Source: UBA8231 sp036011085
Lineage (GTDB): Bacteria > Latescibacterota > UBA2968 > UBA8231
Length of the DNA stretch: 64,000 nt
Reading direction: 5' to 3'
Assembly: GCA_036011085.1 (NCBI GenBank)
Contig: DASCMS010000044.1
Coordinates: 158,819-222,818, forward strand
The notes under the pieces are model-generated. The model searched no databases, was not told the DNA's origin, and was given only the letters and a program-made list of their open reading frames with translations. Of the stretch, positions 1 to 7,236 are shown one piece after another. The position numbers and the translations under genes are program-made. Every line of letters begins with the position of its first letter. Position 1 is the stretch's first letter.

Positions 1-4
1 GCAG

Positions 5-244
5 GTGGTGGAAGAGAAGTACGCGAACTGGGGGGAAGGGTCCGACCGGGTGGAGCGCGAACTCGAATGGAGCCAGGAGGCTCTGACGCGGACGGAGAAG
101 ATCCCCGATTTCATCCGACCCGTCGTCATGCGTGAGATCGAGCGCCACGTGAAGGAGTCGGGAGCGGAACACGTTACGGGTGAAGCCATGGCCCGCTTCC
201 TGGAAACACTGTCCGGCGACGGCCAATTCCACAGGACCACCTGA
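5..244 (+). CDS. PCP_red-domain small protein, possibly 5'-partial
   Basis: The second half of this 79-residue product (about residues 33-66, core IPDFIRPVVMREIE) matches the small helical PCP_red domain, first named from the C-terminus of light-independent protochlorophyllide reductase but also found alone in many non-phototrophs. The N-terminal half is acidic and charged with no recognisable fold. The reading frame is open to the window edge; the GTG at 5 is the first usable start, so the true start may lie upstream. Its TGA overlaps the ATG of the following diheme cytochrome c gene by one base, so the two are translationally coupled and probably belong to a respiratory operon that begins outside the window. 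Domain assignment is moderately sure; the function is unknown and phototrophy should not be inferred from it. Confidence 0.6.
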   Translation: MVEEKYANWGEGSDRVERELEWSQEALTRTEKIPDFIRPVVMREIERHVKESGAEHVTGEAMARFLETLSGDGQFHRTT

Positions 245-1041
245 TGTCCTTTGAGAAGTGGGCTCCCATCCTGGTGGTCGTGCTGGCCAATGTATGGGTC
301 GTCTTCGCCGCACACACGCATTCGCAGTCGGCCATCGACGGGCTCAATGATCGCCTCGCCGAACGACAGGTGGCCGAACAGGCGGCTCGGACAGAGGAGC
401 AGGCGCGAGTACTGGCACGGTACGAGGAGCGAGTCTACGCGCGCCAGGTTGCGGCACGGGAGGCCGTTCTGGCCGCCCTGCCCGGTGATCCCGAACAGGG
501 CAAGACGATCTTCATGGTCTGCGGCGCCTGCCATGGACTGCAGGCCGAGGGCAGGCGCGCCTTCAATACACCCCGTCTGTCAGGGCAGGCGCCGTGGTAC
601 CTGCGCCGGCAGCTGCTCAAGTTCAGAGCCGGCGTACGTGGCGCCCATCCCCAGGACCTGACGGGGATGCAGATGGCGCCCATGGCAATGATGCTGTCCA
701 CCGAAGGCAAGGTCGACGACGTGGTGGCCTATATCGCCCGCCTCGATCCGGGCGTGCCGGCTGACATGGGCGAGGGGGATTCAGGCAGAGGCGAGGCGCA
801 CTACACCGTCTGTGTGGCCTGCCACGGCCGCGACGGAGAAGGCATCGAACAGCAGAGGGCGCCCATGCTGTCGGGGCAGCATGCCTGGTATCTGGCCAGG
901 CAACTGAGGAACTACCGCGAGGGGCTGCGTGGGTACCACGAGGAGGACGCGGAGGGCAAGCTGATGGTACCTCTGGCGCAGTTGCTGCAGGATGATGAGG
1001 CGATCGATGACGTCGTCGCCTTCATCCGTTCATTGGACTAG
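244..1041 (+). CDS. Membrane-anchored diheme class I cytochrome c
   Basis: A 265-residue protein with an N-terminal hydrophobic segment (about residues 6-23) that acts as a signal or membrane anchor, then a charged, probably coiled-coil stretch (35-75), then two cytochrome c domains. Heme-binding motifs are CGACH at 93-97 and CVACH at 190-194. Both halves repeat the same pattern (LSGQ..WYL..QL..FR/YR.G.RG), with methionines near 143-150 and 241 as candidate sixth ligands, so the protein is a tandem duplication of the cytochrome c4 type. It should carry electrons on the periplasmic face, probably to a terminal oxidase. It is coupled to the upstream PCP_red gene, and its 3' end overlaps the convergent epimerase gene by 20 bases. 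The family call is firm; the redox partner is inferred. Confidence 0.88.
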   Translation: MSFEKWAPILVVVLANVWVVFAAHTHSQSAIDGLNDRLAERQVAEQAARTEEQARVLARYEERVYARQVAAREAVLAALPGDPEQGKTIFMVCGACHGLQAEGRRAFNTPRLSGQAPWYLRRQLLKFRAGVRGAHPQDLTGMQMAPMAMMLSTEGKVDDVVAYIARLDPGVPADMGEGDSGRGEAHYTVCVACHGRDGEGIEQQRAPMLSGQHAWYLARQLRNYREGLRGYHEEDAEGKLMVPLAQLLQDDEAIDDVVAFIRSLD

Positions 1042-1765
1042 CCCCGACTTGCCACCACCTTTCCAGCTTGTCCTGCGGTGCCCATCCCAGCAGCCGCTGC
1101 GCCTTGCCGCTGAGGCACTGCTGCTGGGGCAGGTCGACGGTGAGGAAGAACGCCTCACAGCGTGAGGGCAATCGCGCCGGATCCACTTCCAGTGCACAAC
1201 GGATCGCCCGCGCGGCATCGGCGTAGGTGACGGCGAAGGGATTCATCTCACCGCGCCATCCGGGAGGCGGTTCGGCGTCAATAAAGCTGGACACGATCAT
1301 CGTTATCACATGAATCGGATACCCCTCGGAGAAGATGCGGCAGAGCTCCTGTCCCAGGGACTTGCTCACAGCGTACAGCCCCGTTCCAGGATGAGGTGGG
1401 ATCTCCTCGTGCAGGGCAAAGTCGGTGCGAAGGTAGGCAGGCCCCGCCAGCGTGAACCGTGGGCCGGTGTTGACGAAGCGCTCATGGCCGAGCTCGACGG
1501 CCGCCGTCAGGGCGTTGCCCGTGCCCAGGGTGTTCACGTCGAAGGCGCGCCGACGGTGCGTGCGTGACACCGAACAGTTGATGATGACATCGGTGTTGCA
1601 GGCGGCGGCGCGAACCTGCCCGAGGTCGGCTACGTCCACCTGATGTGTCTCGTGGTCTGATTCGATGGGGACCACGTCTGTGAGGACGATTTCATGATCG
1701 GCCTCGAGTTCGGCCACTACGTGCGGGCCGAGATAGCCGCTTCCCCCTAGAATCAGGACGCGCAT
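1022..1765 (-). CDS. NAD(P)-dependent epimerase/dehydratase (extended SDR)
   Basis: A 247-residue protein starting MRVLILGGSGYLG. The Rossmann glycine motif is at residues 7-13 and the catalytic YxxxK is YAVSK at 131-135, as in the NAD-dependent epimerase/dehydratase family that acts on nucleotide sugars and related substrates. I chose the ATG at 1763-1765 because the motif begins directly after it and the upstream in-frame extension (to 1843) is low-complexity and overlaps the GH4 gene. The start is 7 bases after the GH4 stop, so it is the last gene of a five-gene minus-strand operon with sugar-active enzymes. The protein is shorter than typical 300-residue epimerases, and the substrate cannot be deduced. 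Confidence 0.82.
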   Translation of the reverse strand: MRVLILGGSGYLGPHVVAELEADHEIVLTDVVPIESDHETHQVDVADLGQVRAAACNTDVIINCSVSRTHRRRAFDVNTLGTGNALTAAVELGHERFVNTGPRFTLAGPAYLRTDFALHEEIPPHPGTGLYAVSKSLGQELCRIFSEGYPIHVITMIVSSFIDAEPPPGWRGEMNPFAVTYADAARAIRCALEVDPARLPSRCEAFFLTVDLPQQQCLSGKAQRLLGWAPQDKLERWWQVGASPMNG

Positions 1766-1772
1766 CGGTCGA

Positions 1773-3317
1773 TCACCCGGCGGCGGATCGGCCTTTGGGT
1801 ACGGTCTTGCCGAGGAGGTTGCCTTTGTCCGCTGCGGCGGCATTGCTGCGGGCGGCAGCGCGATCCCGGCGCATCTGGGCGGTGGTCTTCGTCTGCAACC
1901 GGGCGGCGCCCTTCGTCTTTCTCGTGCCGAGAGGCTTCGCCGCAGCCAGGCGCTTCCTGGCTGCGGGGATGGATTTGCCGTACTGGGGCAGCCACTTCGA
2001 CTGGGCGACGAGCATCTCGTCCGTCATCTGCCAGATCTCGTGCGGGTCGCAGACGGCGCCGGTGAGGGGATCCAGCATCATCGCCTGCCGAAGCAGATCC
2101 ACGTCCCCGTGTACGGCGGCCTCGACGGCCAGGTGCTGTACGTGGACCGAGGTGGAGCAGATGGCAGCGCAGGCCAGCGGCAGGTCACCGACCCGGGGGA
2201 TGGAGAGCCCGTTGCGGTCGACGTAACCCGGCACCTCGACGACGGCATCCCGCGGCAGGTTGGTGATACAGCCGTCGTTGACAACGTTGAAGTGACCGCG
2301 ATAGACTCGCCCCGTCTCGCGCGCCTCGATGATCCAGCTGCCGTGCTCCTCGGAGCGGCTTTCGTAGGTGAACTGGGGCGGCTCCTGCTTCATCCAGTTG
2401 GGGGAATCGGTTTCGAACCAGTTGCGGCCCTCGGTACATACACGCAGGTAACCGCCGGTCTCGCCGTGGATCCAGCTCGATAGGTCGATCCATCTGCGGA
2501 TCTGCCTCGTCCGTTTGCGATACCATGGCACATACTCCGATACATGACCGTTCGACTCGGTCGTGTAGTAGCCGAAACGGCGCAACATGTCGATGCGCAC
2601 CTTCTCCGTCCTGCTGAAGACGGGGTGCTGCTCGAAGCCCTCCAGCAGGCGGCCCGTCCAGTCCTGCCCCAGGTACAAAACCTGCACGTACCACGTCTGA
2701 TGGTTGATACCGGCACAGATGATGTCCACATCCTTCTTCGTCACCGGCCGCTTCACGAGCTGTTCGATCACCTGGCAGATCTGTGCGTGTCCCCCCTGCA
2801 CGCCATGGCACAGACCGATGGTATCGATGCCCCCGTACTCAATCGCCGCCCAGGTGTTCATGGCCATGGGGTTGGCGTAATTGAGGAAGAGCACGTCGTC
2901 AGCGGCGACTGCCGCCATGTCGTCACAGAAAGCGAGAACCTGCGGGATGTTGCGCTGGCCGTACATGATGCCACCGGCGCAAAGCGTATCACCCACACAC
3001 TGATCGATCCCGTACTTGAGGGGTATATCGATATCTCTCTGGAAGGCCTCGAGGCCGCCGATGCGGGTGGTGTTGAGCACGTAGTCAGAACCCTCGAGGG
3101 CCCGGCGCCGGTTCGTGGAGGTGGTCAACTTCGCCGGCAGTCGGTTGGCCTTGATATCGCGGCGCGCCAGCCGGGCGATCATGTCGAGGTTGCGGCGGTT
3201 GATATCGTGGAAGGCGAACTCGGTGTCGGCCAGTTCGGGCACCGACAGGATGTCCCGCATGAGGCGGAGGGTGAAACCGATGCTGCCGGCGCCGATGACG
3301 GCGACCTTGATGGGCAT
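1773..3317 (-). CDS. Glycoside hydrolase family 4 (NAD- and Mn-dependent)
   Basis: A 514-residue protein with the GH4 hallmarks: N-terminal Rossmann motif (GAGSIGFT, residues 9-16), an NPM motif after the NAD domain, the metal-site motif CHGV in GLCHGVQGG, and GINHQTW downstream. GH4 enzymes cleave alpha- or beta-glycosides by an unusual oxidation-elimination mechanism using NAD and Mn2+, in the cytoplasm. The CHGV variant has been linked with alpha-galacturonidase-type members, but specificity is not proven here. The last roughly 67 residues are an extension very rich in Lys, Arg and Ala that is not part of the GH4 fold. The gene sits 9 bases after the DUF4159 gene and 7 bases before the epimerase gene, so it is within an operon. 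Confidence 0.9.
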   Translation of the reverse strand: MPIKVAVIGAGSIGFTLRLMRDILSVPELADTEFAFHDINRRNLDMIARLARRDIKANRLPAKLTTSTNRRRALEGSDYVLNTTRIGGLEAFQRDIDIPLKYGIDQCVGDTLCAGGIMYGQRNIPQVLAFCDDMAAVAADDVLFLNYANPMAMNTWAAIEYGGIDTIGLCHGVQGGHAQICQVIEQLVKRPVTKKDVDIICAGINHQTWYVQVLYLGQDWTGRLLEGFEQHPVFSRTEKVRIDMLRRFGYYTTESNGHVSEYVPWYRKRTRQIRRWIDLSSWIHGETGGYLRVCTEGRNWFETDSPNWMKQEPPQFTYESRSEEHGSWIIEARETGRVYRGHFNVVNDGCITNLPRDAVVEVPGYVDRNGLSIPRVGDLPLACAAICSTSVHVQHLAVEAAVHGDVDLLRQAMMLDPLTGAVCDPHEIWQMTDEMLVAQSKWLPQYGKSIPAARKRLAAAKPLGTRKTKGAARLQTKTTAQMRRDRAAARSNAAAADKGNLLGKTVPKGRSAAG

Positions 3318-3326
3318 GTGGGGTAC

Positions 3327-4139
3327 CTACCTTTCGACGCGTTTCGTCAGGCCACCCTCCTGCGTGAGGGCGAAGATGATCGTGTTGATGCCGAACTGGA
3401 GGTGGCGCGTGACATCCGTCTGGCTGTTGCCGCCGAGGACGTGCTGCAGTCCCTGATAGGAGATGACGGCCAGCAGCCGGCCGTCCACACGCACGCCGAT
3501 CAGATAGTCGAGACGACGCCCGCCGGGCTTCGGCGGCAGTGGGGGATGATCGAAGTCGAAGTAGCTGTGGTAGATCGGATGGTCCGCACGCAGCCGGCGA
3601 AACTTCGCCCGCTTGCCGGCGGTGGCCAGCGATTTCTCGATGAGAGTGCGGGCGAAGACGTCGGCCTCGCCGCCGATGTCGACACCGCCGTCGGCCAGCA
3701 CGAAGCCACCCCCCGTCATGTAGCGGCCGAGGCTGCGCAGGTCACTGCCGGTAAACTGATAGCGCTCTACGGCGAGGAATATCCACGGCGAGCGCAGAAG
3801 ATCCCGCGAGCTGTAGGTGACCCGCCTGGCCGCCCTGACCTCCAGAGGCGTCAGTTCGTTCAGGCCCTCGATCAGAGACCCTACGGCCCAGGACGTGCTT
3901 GCGGTGCTCACCCCGGCGACCTCGGCCAGGCGCACCTGACCCAGCAGGTTGTGGCGATCCGTCGAGTCGACGACGACGACGTTGCCAACCTTCGCCAGTG
4001 TGTCAGCACTCAACGCCAGTCGCCACTCGGGGATCTGCGATTCGGAGACAACCGGGGCGGTGTCCTGCGCTGGGGATCGGCCCGGGATGAGAGCCATCAC
4101 CAGTGCCACCAGCTGCAGGCACGCGCGACGGGTGATCAT
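3327..4139 (-). CDS. DUF4159 domain secreted protein
   Basis: A 270-residue protein. The start at 4139 gives a clear signal peptide (MITRRACLQL, hydrophobic stretch, cleavage near SPAQ), whereas longer in-frame starts would overlap the upstream gene and lose it. The body matches DUF4159: a region around ADGGVDIGGEADVFAR, a DHPIYHSYF segment with HPPLPPKP, and a late GVRVDGRLLAVISYQ segment. DUF4159 proteins are predicted periplasmic proteins of unknown function, common in Bacteroidota, Planctomycetota and related groups, often with glutamine-amidotransferase-like topology. It lies 4 bases downstream of the putative TIM-barrel gene and 9 bases upstream of GH4. The operon suggests a role in carbohydrate processing, which is inference. 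Confidence 0.75.
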   Translation of the reverse strand: MITRRACLQLVALVMALIPGRSPAQDTAPVVSESQIPEWRLALSADTLAKVGNVVVVDSTDRHNLLGQVRLAEVAGVSTASTSWAVGSLIEGLNELTPLEVRAARRVTYSSRDLLRSPWIFLAVERYQFTGSDLRSLGRYMTGGGFVLADGGVDIGGEADVFARTLIEKSLATAGKRAKFRRLRADHPIYHSYFDFDHPPLPPKPGGRRLDYLIGVRVDGRLLAVISYQGLQHVLGGNSQTDVTRHLQFGINTIIFALTQEGGLTKRVER

Positions 4140-4143
4140 GCTC

Positions 4144-5454
4144 TCAATCCTCGTTCGCAGGTTGACGCTGACCGGAGTAGCGGTTCGACGGATCCTCCCC
4201 GCCGGGAAACCAGCCACCGGGCCGCTCCTGCCAGGGGGTGCCACACAGTGACGACAGCACCCGCCACTCACTGGCGCGCAGATGAGGATCGGGGTGAAAC
4301 AGGAAGCGGGTCATGCCAGCGTCCCGCGCTGAGGCCAGAATGCCGTGCAGGTCGCGGCTCGTCATGGAATCCCCGGCATGCGGTGCGCGTCCGGTGGAGA
4401 CCCAGAAGATGAGGCGCTCGGCATCGTCACCGACGGCGGCCAGGGCGCGGCGCGTCTCGCCGGCCACCACGTCGTCGTAGAACTCCTGGGGAAAGCCGAG
4501 CTCCAGGTCGAGAAGGCAGTGGACCCCCGGCAGGCGAAGACCGAATAGGTTTTCGACGACGAGCAGGGCGTCCGCTTCGGTGAGGCCCGCATTCCAACGA
4601 CACAGCCGCTGCACCCAGCGGGCGACGGTGCCGTAGAGGCCATCGAAGCCGCGATGCCAGTAGTAGTGCTTGGGGAACAGCAGATCGAAAGGGCCGGCCG
4701 CCATCAGCTGATAGTCCTGGCCGGTGAGCGGCGAGAAGGTGGCCGTACGGGGAATGCCGCCCAGCTGCATGGGACGATCCACCCCGTCGACGGCATCCCG
4801 CGCCTCCTGCCAGCGGTGCTGCGATGCCAGGCGACGCTGGCGCAGCCAGTAGAGGCCGTCTTCATCGACGTCGAACAAGGTCAGGCCACCGAATGTGCCC
4901 CCCGGTGCCAGGTAGCGGACACGCTGCGGCGTCAGCTCTTGGAAGCTCTGCCGCAGGGAGGTGATGCCGCGACCGATGCGGTCCAGATCGGCACCGATGG
5001 AGCGATAGAGGCCGTCCTCACCGGGCCGGATCTCGAACAGCTCGCCCCCGTGATGGAAGGCCAGCTCATAGTGGTTTTCGCCAGGACCGTCGACGATGAA
5101 CCCACTCACCTGAGGAAAAGCGTTGGCCAGATCCTGCAGTGTGGCCGGCGTCATGGGCGCGCCGAAGATCATCACCTGCCAGCCGCGATCGGCGGCACTG
5201 TCCAGCATCTGCCGCAGTCGGGCCTCGCGCTCCGCATCACGCGGACCCTCCGGCGGGGTCTCACCGTGAGCGGCATAGACGGCCGGGTCGGGGGTCCAGG
5301 CGGAAACACTGCTGCCGTCGGGAAGAGTGAACCTCATATAGCCGACGACGATGCCGCGCACACCCGCCTCGTGCCAGGCGTCGAAGCGCTCCTGGTGCCC
5401 GTCGATCCAGTGATCGAAGGGGGCCATGCTGTGCGTAAAGATCCAGAAGTTCAT
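4144..5454 (-). CDS. Uncharacterised protein, putative TIM-barrel glycoside hydrolase
   Basis: A 436-residue protein without a signal peptide that I cannot place in a named family. Alternating beta/alpha character with motifs such as GIVVGYMRFTLPDG, VSGFIVDGPGENHYEL and RFLFHPDP resembles the (beta/alpha)8 putative glycoside hydrolases of uncultured FCB bacteria. The acidic residues in FIVDGPGENHYE (about 139-150) and LLDLELGFPQEFY (about 328-340) are candidate catalytic positions. It starts 16 bases after the dienelactone hydrolase stop and ends 4 bases before the DUF4159 start, so it belongs to the same operon as GH4 and an epimerase, which supports a sugar-related role. The function is inferred only. 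Confidence 0.5.
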   Translation of the reverse strand: MNFWIFTHSMAPFDHWIDGHQERFDAWHEAGVRGIVVGYMRFTLPDGSSVSAWTPDPAVYAAHGETPPEGPRDAEREARLRQMLDSAADRGWQVMIFGAPMTPATLQDLANAFPQVSGFIVDGPGENHYELAFHHGGELFEIRPGEDGLYRSIGADLDRIGRGITSLRQSFQELTPQRVRYLAPGGTFGGLTLFDVDEDGLYWLRQRRLASQHRWQEARDAVDGVDRPMQLGGIPRTATFSPLTGQDYQLMAAGPFDLLFPKHYYWHRGFDGLYGTVARWVQRLCRWNAGLTEADALLVVENLFGLRLPGVHCLLDLELGFPQEFYDDVVAGETRRALAAVGDDAERLIFWVSTGRAPHAGDSMTSRDLHGILASARDAGMTRFLFHPDPHLRASEWRVLSSLCGTPWQERPGGWFPGGEDPSNRYSGQRQPANED

Positions 5455-5470
5455 GGTGGGTGTCCCGGTT

Positions 5471-6355
5471 TCAGGTCAGGTACGTGCGGAACCAGCCGAT
5501 CGTGCGGTCCCACGCCAGATCGGCGGCGGCCTCGACGTATCGAGGCGTCGAGTTGTTGTGGAAACCGTGACCGGTACCGGGATACGTGTGCATCTCGAAG
5601 GGCAGGGCCGCCGCCTTCAGCGCCGCCTCATACGCCTCACGGGTGGCGTTGACACGTTTGTCGTTCTCGGCGTAGTGGATCTGCATGGCGGCTCTGATCC
5701 TGGGCACGGCCGACGGGTCGGGGCCGCTGCCGTAGAAGGGAGCCCCCGCCTGCAGATCCTCTCCCAGCGTCACGGCGAGAAAGTTCGTCGTGCTGCCACC
5801 CCAGCAGAAGCCGGTAGCGCCGAGTTTTCCGGTAGAGGACCCATGTGCCTTGAGCCATCTGGCGCTGTTGACGATGTCCTGACGCAGCTTGTCGCGATCC
5901 AGGCTGCGCTGCATGGCGCGACCGTCATCGTCGTTGCCAGGGTAGCCGCCAGCGGGTGACAGTCCGTCAGGTGCCAGCGCCAGGAAGCCCGCCGCCGCAG
6001 CCCGGCGCGCTACATCCTTCACATATGGATTGAGGCCACGGTTCTCATGGATGACGAGGACCGCGGGGAAGGGACCCTCGCCGGTGGTGGGATGAACGAG
6101 ATAGCCACGCATGCTTCCGGAGTTGCCGCCGGGTGACTCGTAGTCGACCCAGGTGGCATTGATCCGCTCGTCGGTGAAGGAGACCGTCAGGGCTTCGGCG
6201 TAGCGGGGCAGCAGACTCTCGGCCAGCGCCAGGCCGGAAACGCCGCCAATGGTGATGGCTGTGGCGCGGCTGAAGAATTCCCGGCGCTCGATATGGCCAT
6301 GGCAGTAGTCGTCGTAGAGGTCGTAGACCTGCTGTTCTTCGGGTGGGCGAGTCAT
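5471..6355 (-). CDS. Dienelactone hydrolase family protein, Tat-type leader
   Basis: A 294-residue alpha/beta hydrolase. The nucleophile is C184 in GFCWGG, with E104 in HENRG, D232 in AENDKR and H263 in GTGHGF completing the Cys-Asp-His triad of the dienelactone hydrolase family. These enzymes open lactone or ester rings. Residues 23-47 (ERREFFSRATAITIGG and a hydrophobic run) look like a twin-arginine signal placed after a short N-terminal leader, as seen in other secreted members. I chose ATG 6355 because upstream sequence in frame is non-conserved. It is the first gene of the tight minus-strand run ending with the epimerase. Substrate unknown. Confidence 0.85.
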   Translation of the reverse strand: MTRPPEEQQVYDLYDDYCHGHIERREFFSRATAITIGGVSGLALAESLLPRYAEALTVSFTDERINATWVDYESPGGNSGSMRGYLVHPTTGEGPFPAVLVIHENRGLNPYVKDVARRAAAAGFLALAPDGLSPAGGYPGNDDDGRAMQRSLDRDKLRQDIVNSARWLKAHGSSTGKLGATGFCWGGSTTNFLAVTLGEDLQAGAPFYGSGPDPSAVPRIRAAMQIHYAENDKRVNATREAYEAALKAAALPFEMHTYPGTGHGFHNNSTPRYVEAAADLAWDRTIGWFRTYLT

Positions 6356-6427
6356 GGACCTGTCTCCTTGCGGGGCGGGGGTGCACCGGGCGGACAGGAC
6401 CAAGGCTAGTGCCTGAGGGGGTGGCGC

Positions 6428-7150
6428 TCAAGAGGTCGCGGGTGACGCCAGCCCCCAACGTGCGATCAACGCATGCGCGACATAGCTGAAGTCGCCCCAG
6501 CTGCCGTCGGTTTCTTGTCGCGCCGCAAAGGCGTCACAGAAACGGGCACGCATGCTTTCGGCCACGGGATGGGCCATGCAGCCGATGGCGTGCATCAGGC
6601 AGAAGGGTTCGCGATCCTGGAACCGGGCGTCGTCGTCGAGGTGGGACTCGATGTGCTCCAACTGCGTCGTGATCGCGGCCGAGGAATCCAGCTGCTCACG
6701 ACCGAGCCAGAGAATCCGCAGCCACAATGCCGGCGTCCACGGACACCAGCCTTCGTTGTTCCAGTTCTGCAGCAGTCCGTGGATCTCGGCCAGCGTCGGG
6801 GCGAGGATCTCGGGGTCCTGATCTTCCATGACGAGGCCGGCATAGAGCTCGTAGTGGCCGATCTTGCCCCTGGACTTCCACTGATCGGCGATGATCCTGC
6901 CGAAAGCGCGGCGCAGGTCAGGGAACAGGCGCACGAGAGCCTCGCCGTAGCTCTTCTGGAATGGCTGGTGATGAGGAGTGCCCTTGGACCGGATGTAGGA
7001 GACGAGCCCCGTCGTCAGGCGCTGCAACTCGTCGTCGTCCCCGCTCGCCGGAGGCCGACCCAGGTGGCGCCGCACAAGGGCTGCCTGGGGACTGCCGCTC
7101 GTATCCAGCCAGATACCCGGGTCCCTGTGCCACATCAACGCTGTCGTCAT
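6428..7150 (-). CDS. Hypothetical protein with alpha/alpha-toroid-like features
   Basis: A 240-residue, mostly helical protein. The start at 7150 is preceded by a strong ribosome-binding site (AAGGAGG, about 6 bases upstream); an in-frame ATG 18 bases earlier would lie in front of that site. The end contains QETDGSWGDFSYVAHALI, a QW-like repeat of the kind found in prenyltransferase and squalene-cyclase toroids, and HAIGCMAHP may be a structural or metal site. No signal peptide is seen. It lies 72 bases upstream of the dienelactone hydrolase gene on the same strand. I do not recognise a specific family; a terpenoid-cyclase-like fold is a guess. Another toroid-like protein is encoded at 60249. 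Confidence 0.55.
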   Translation of the reverse strand: MTTALMWHRDPGIWLDTSGSPQAALVRRHLGRPPASGDDDELQRLTTGLVSYIRSKGTPHHQPFQKSYGEALVRLFPDLRRAFGRIIADQWKSRGKIGHYELYAGLVMEDQDPEILAPTLAEIHGLLQNWNNEGWCPWTPALWLRILWLGREQLDSSAAITTQLEHIESHLDDDARFQDREPFCLMHAIGCMAHPVAESMRARFCDAFAARQETDGSWGDFSYVAHALIARWGLASPATS

Positions 7151-7236
7151 CGCCGCCTCCTTCGTCACACCTGATAAGGACGTACGTACCGCAGCTTCGA
7201 GCAGTCTCGCAACAGGCTTCTGCGATGATGAGCGCG

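Noticed and set aside
5..244. Evidence for (bacterio)chlorophyll synthesis from the PCP_red domain
   Set aside because: The domain is widespread in non-phototrophs and no other pigment gene is present.
2544..4412. Plus-strand open frame of over 600 codons opposite GH4, DUF4159 and the start of the TIM-barrel gene
   Set aside because: It crosses several genes with clear family motifs on the other strand, shows no family features, and its length is explained by GC-rich third positions.
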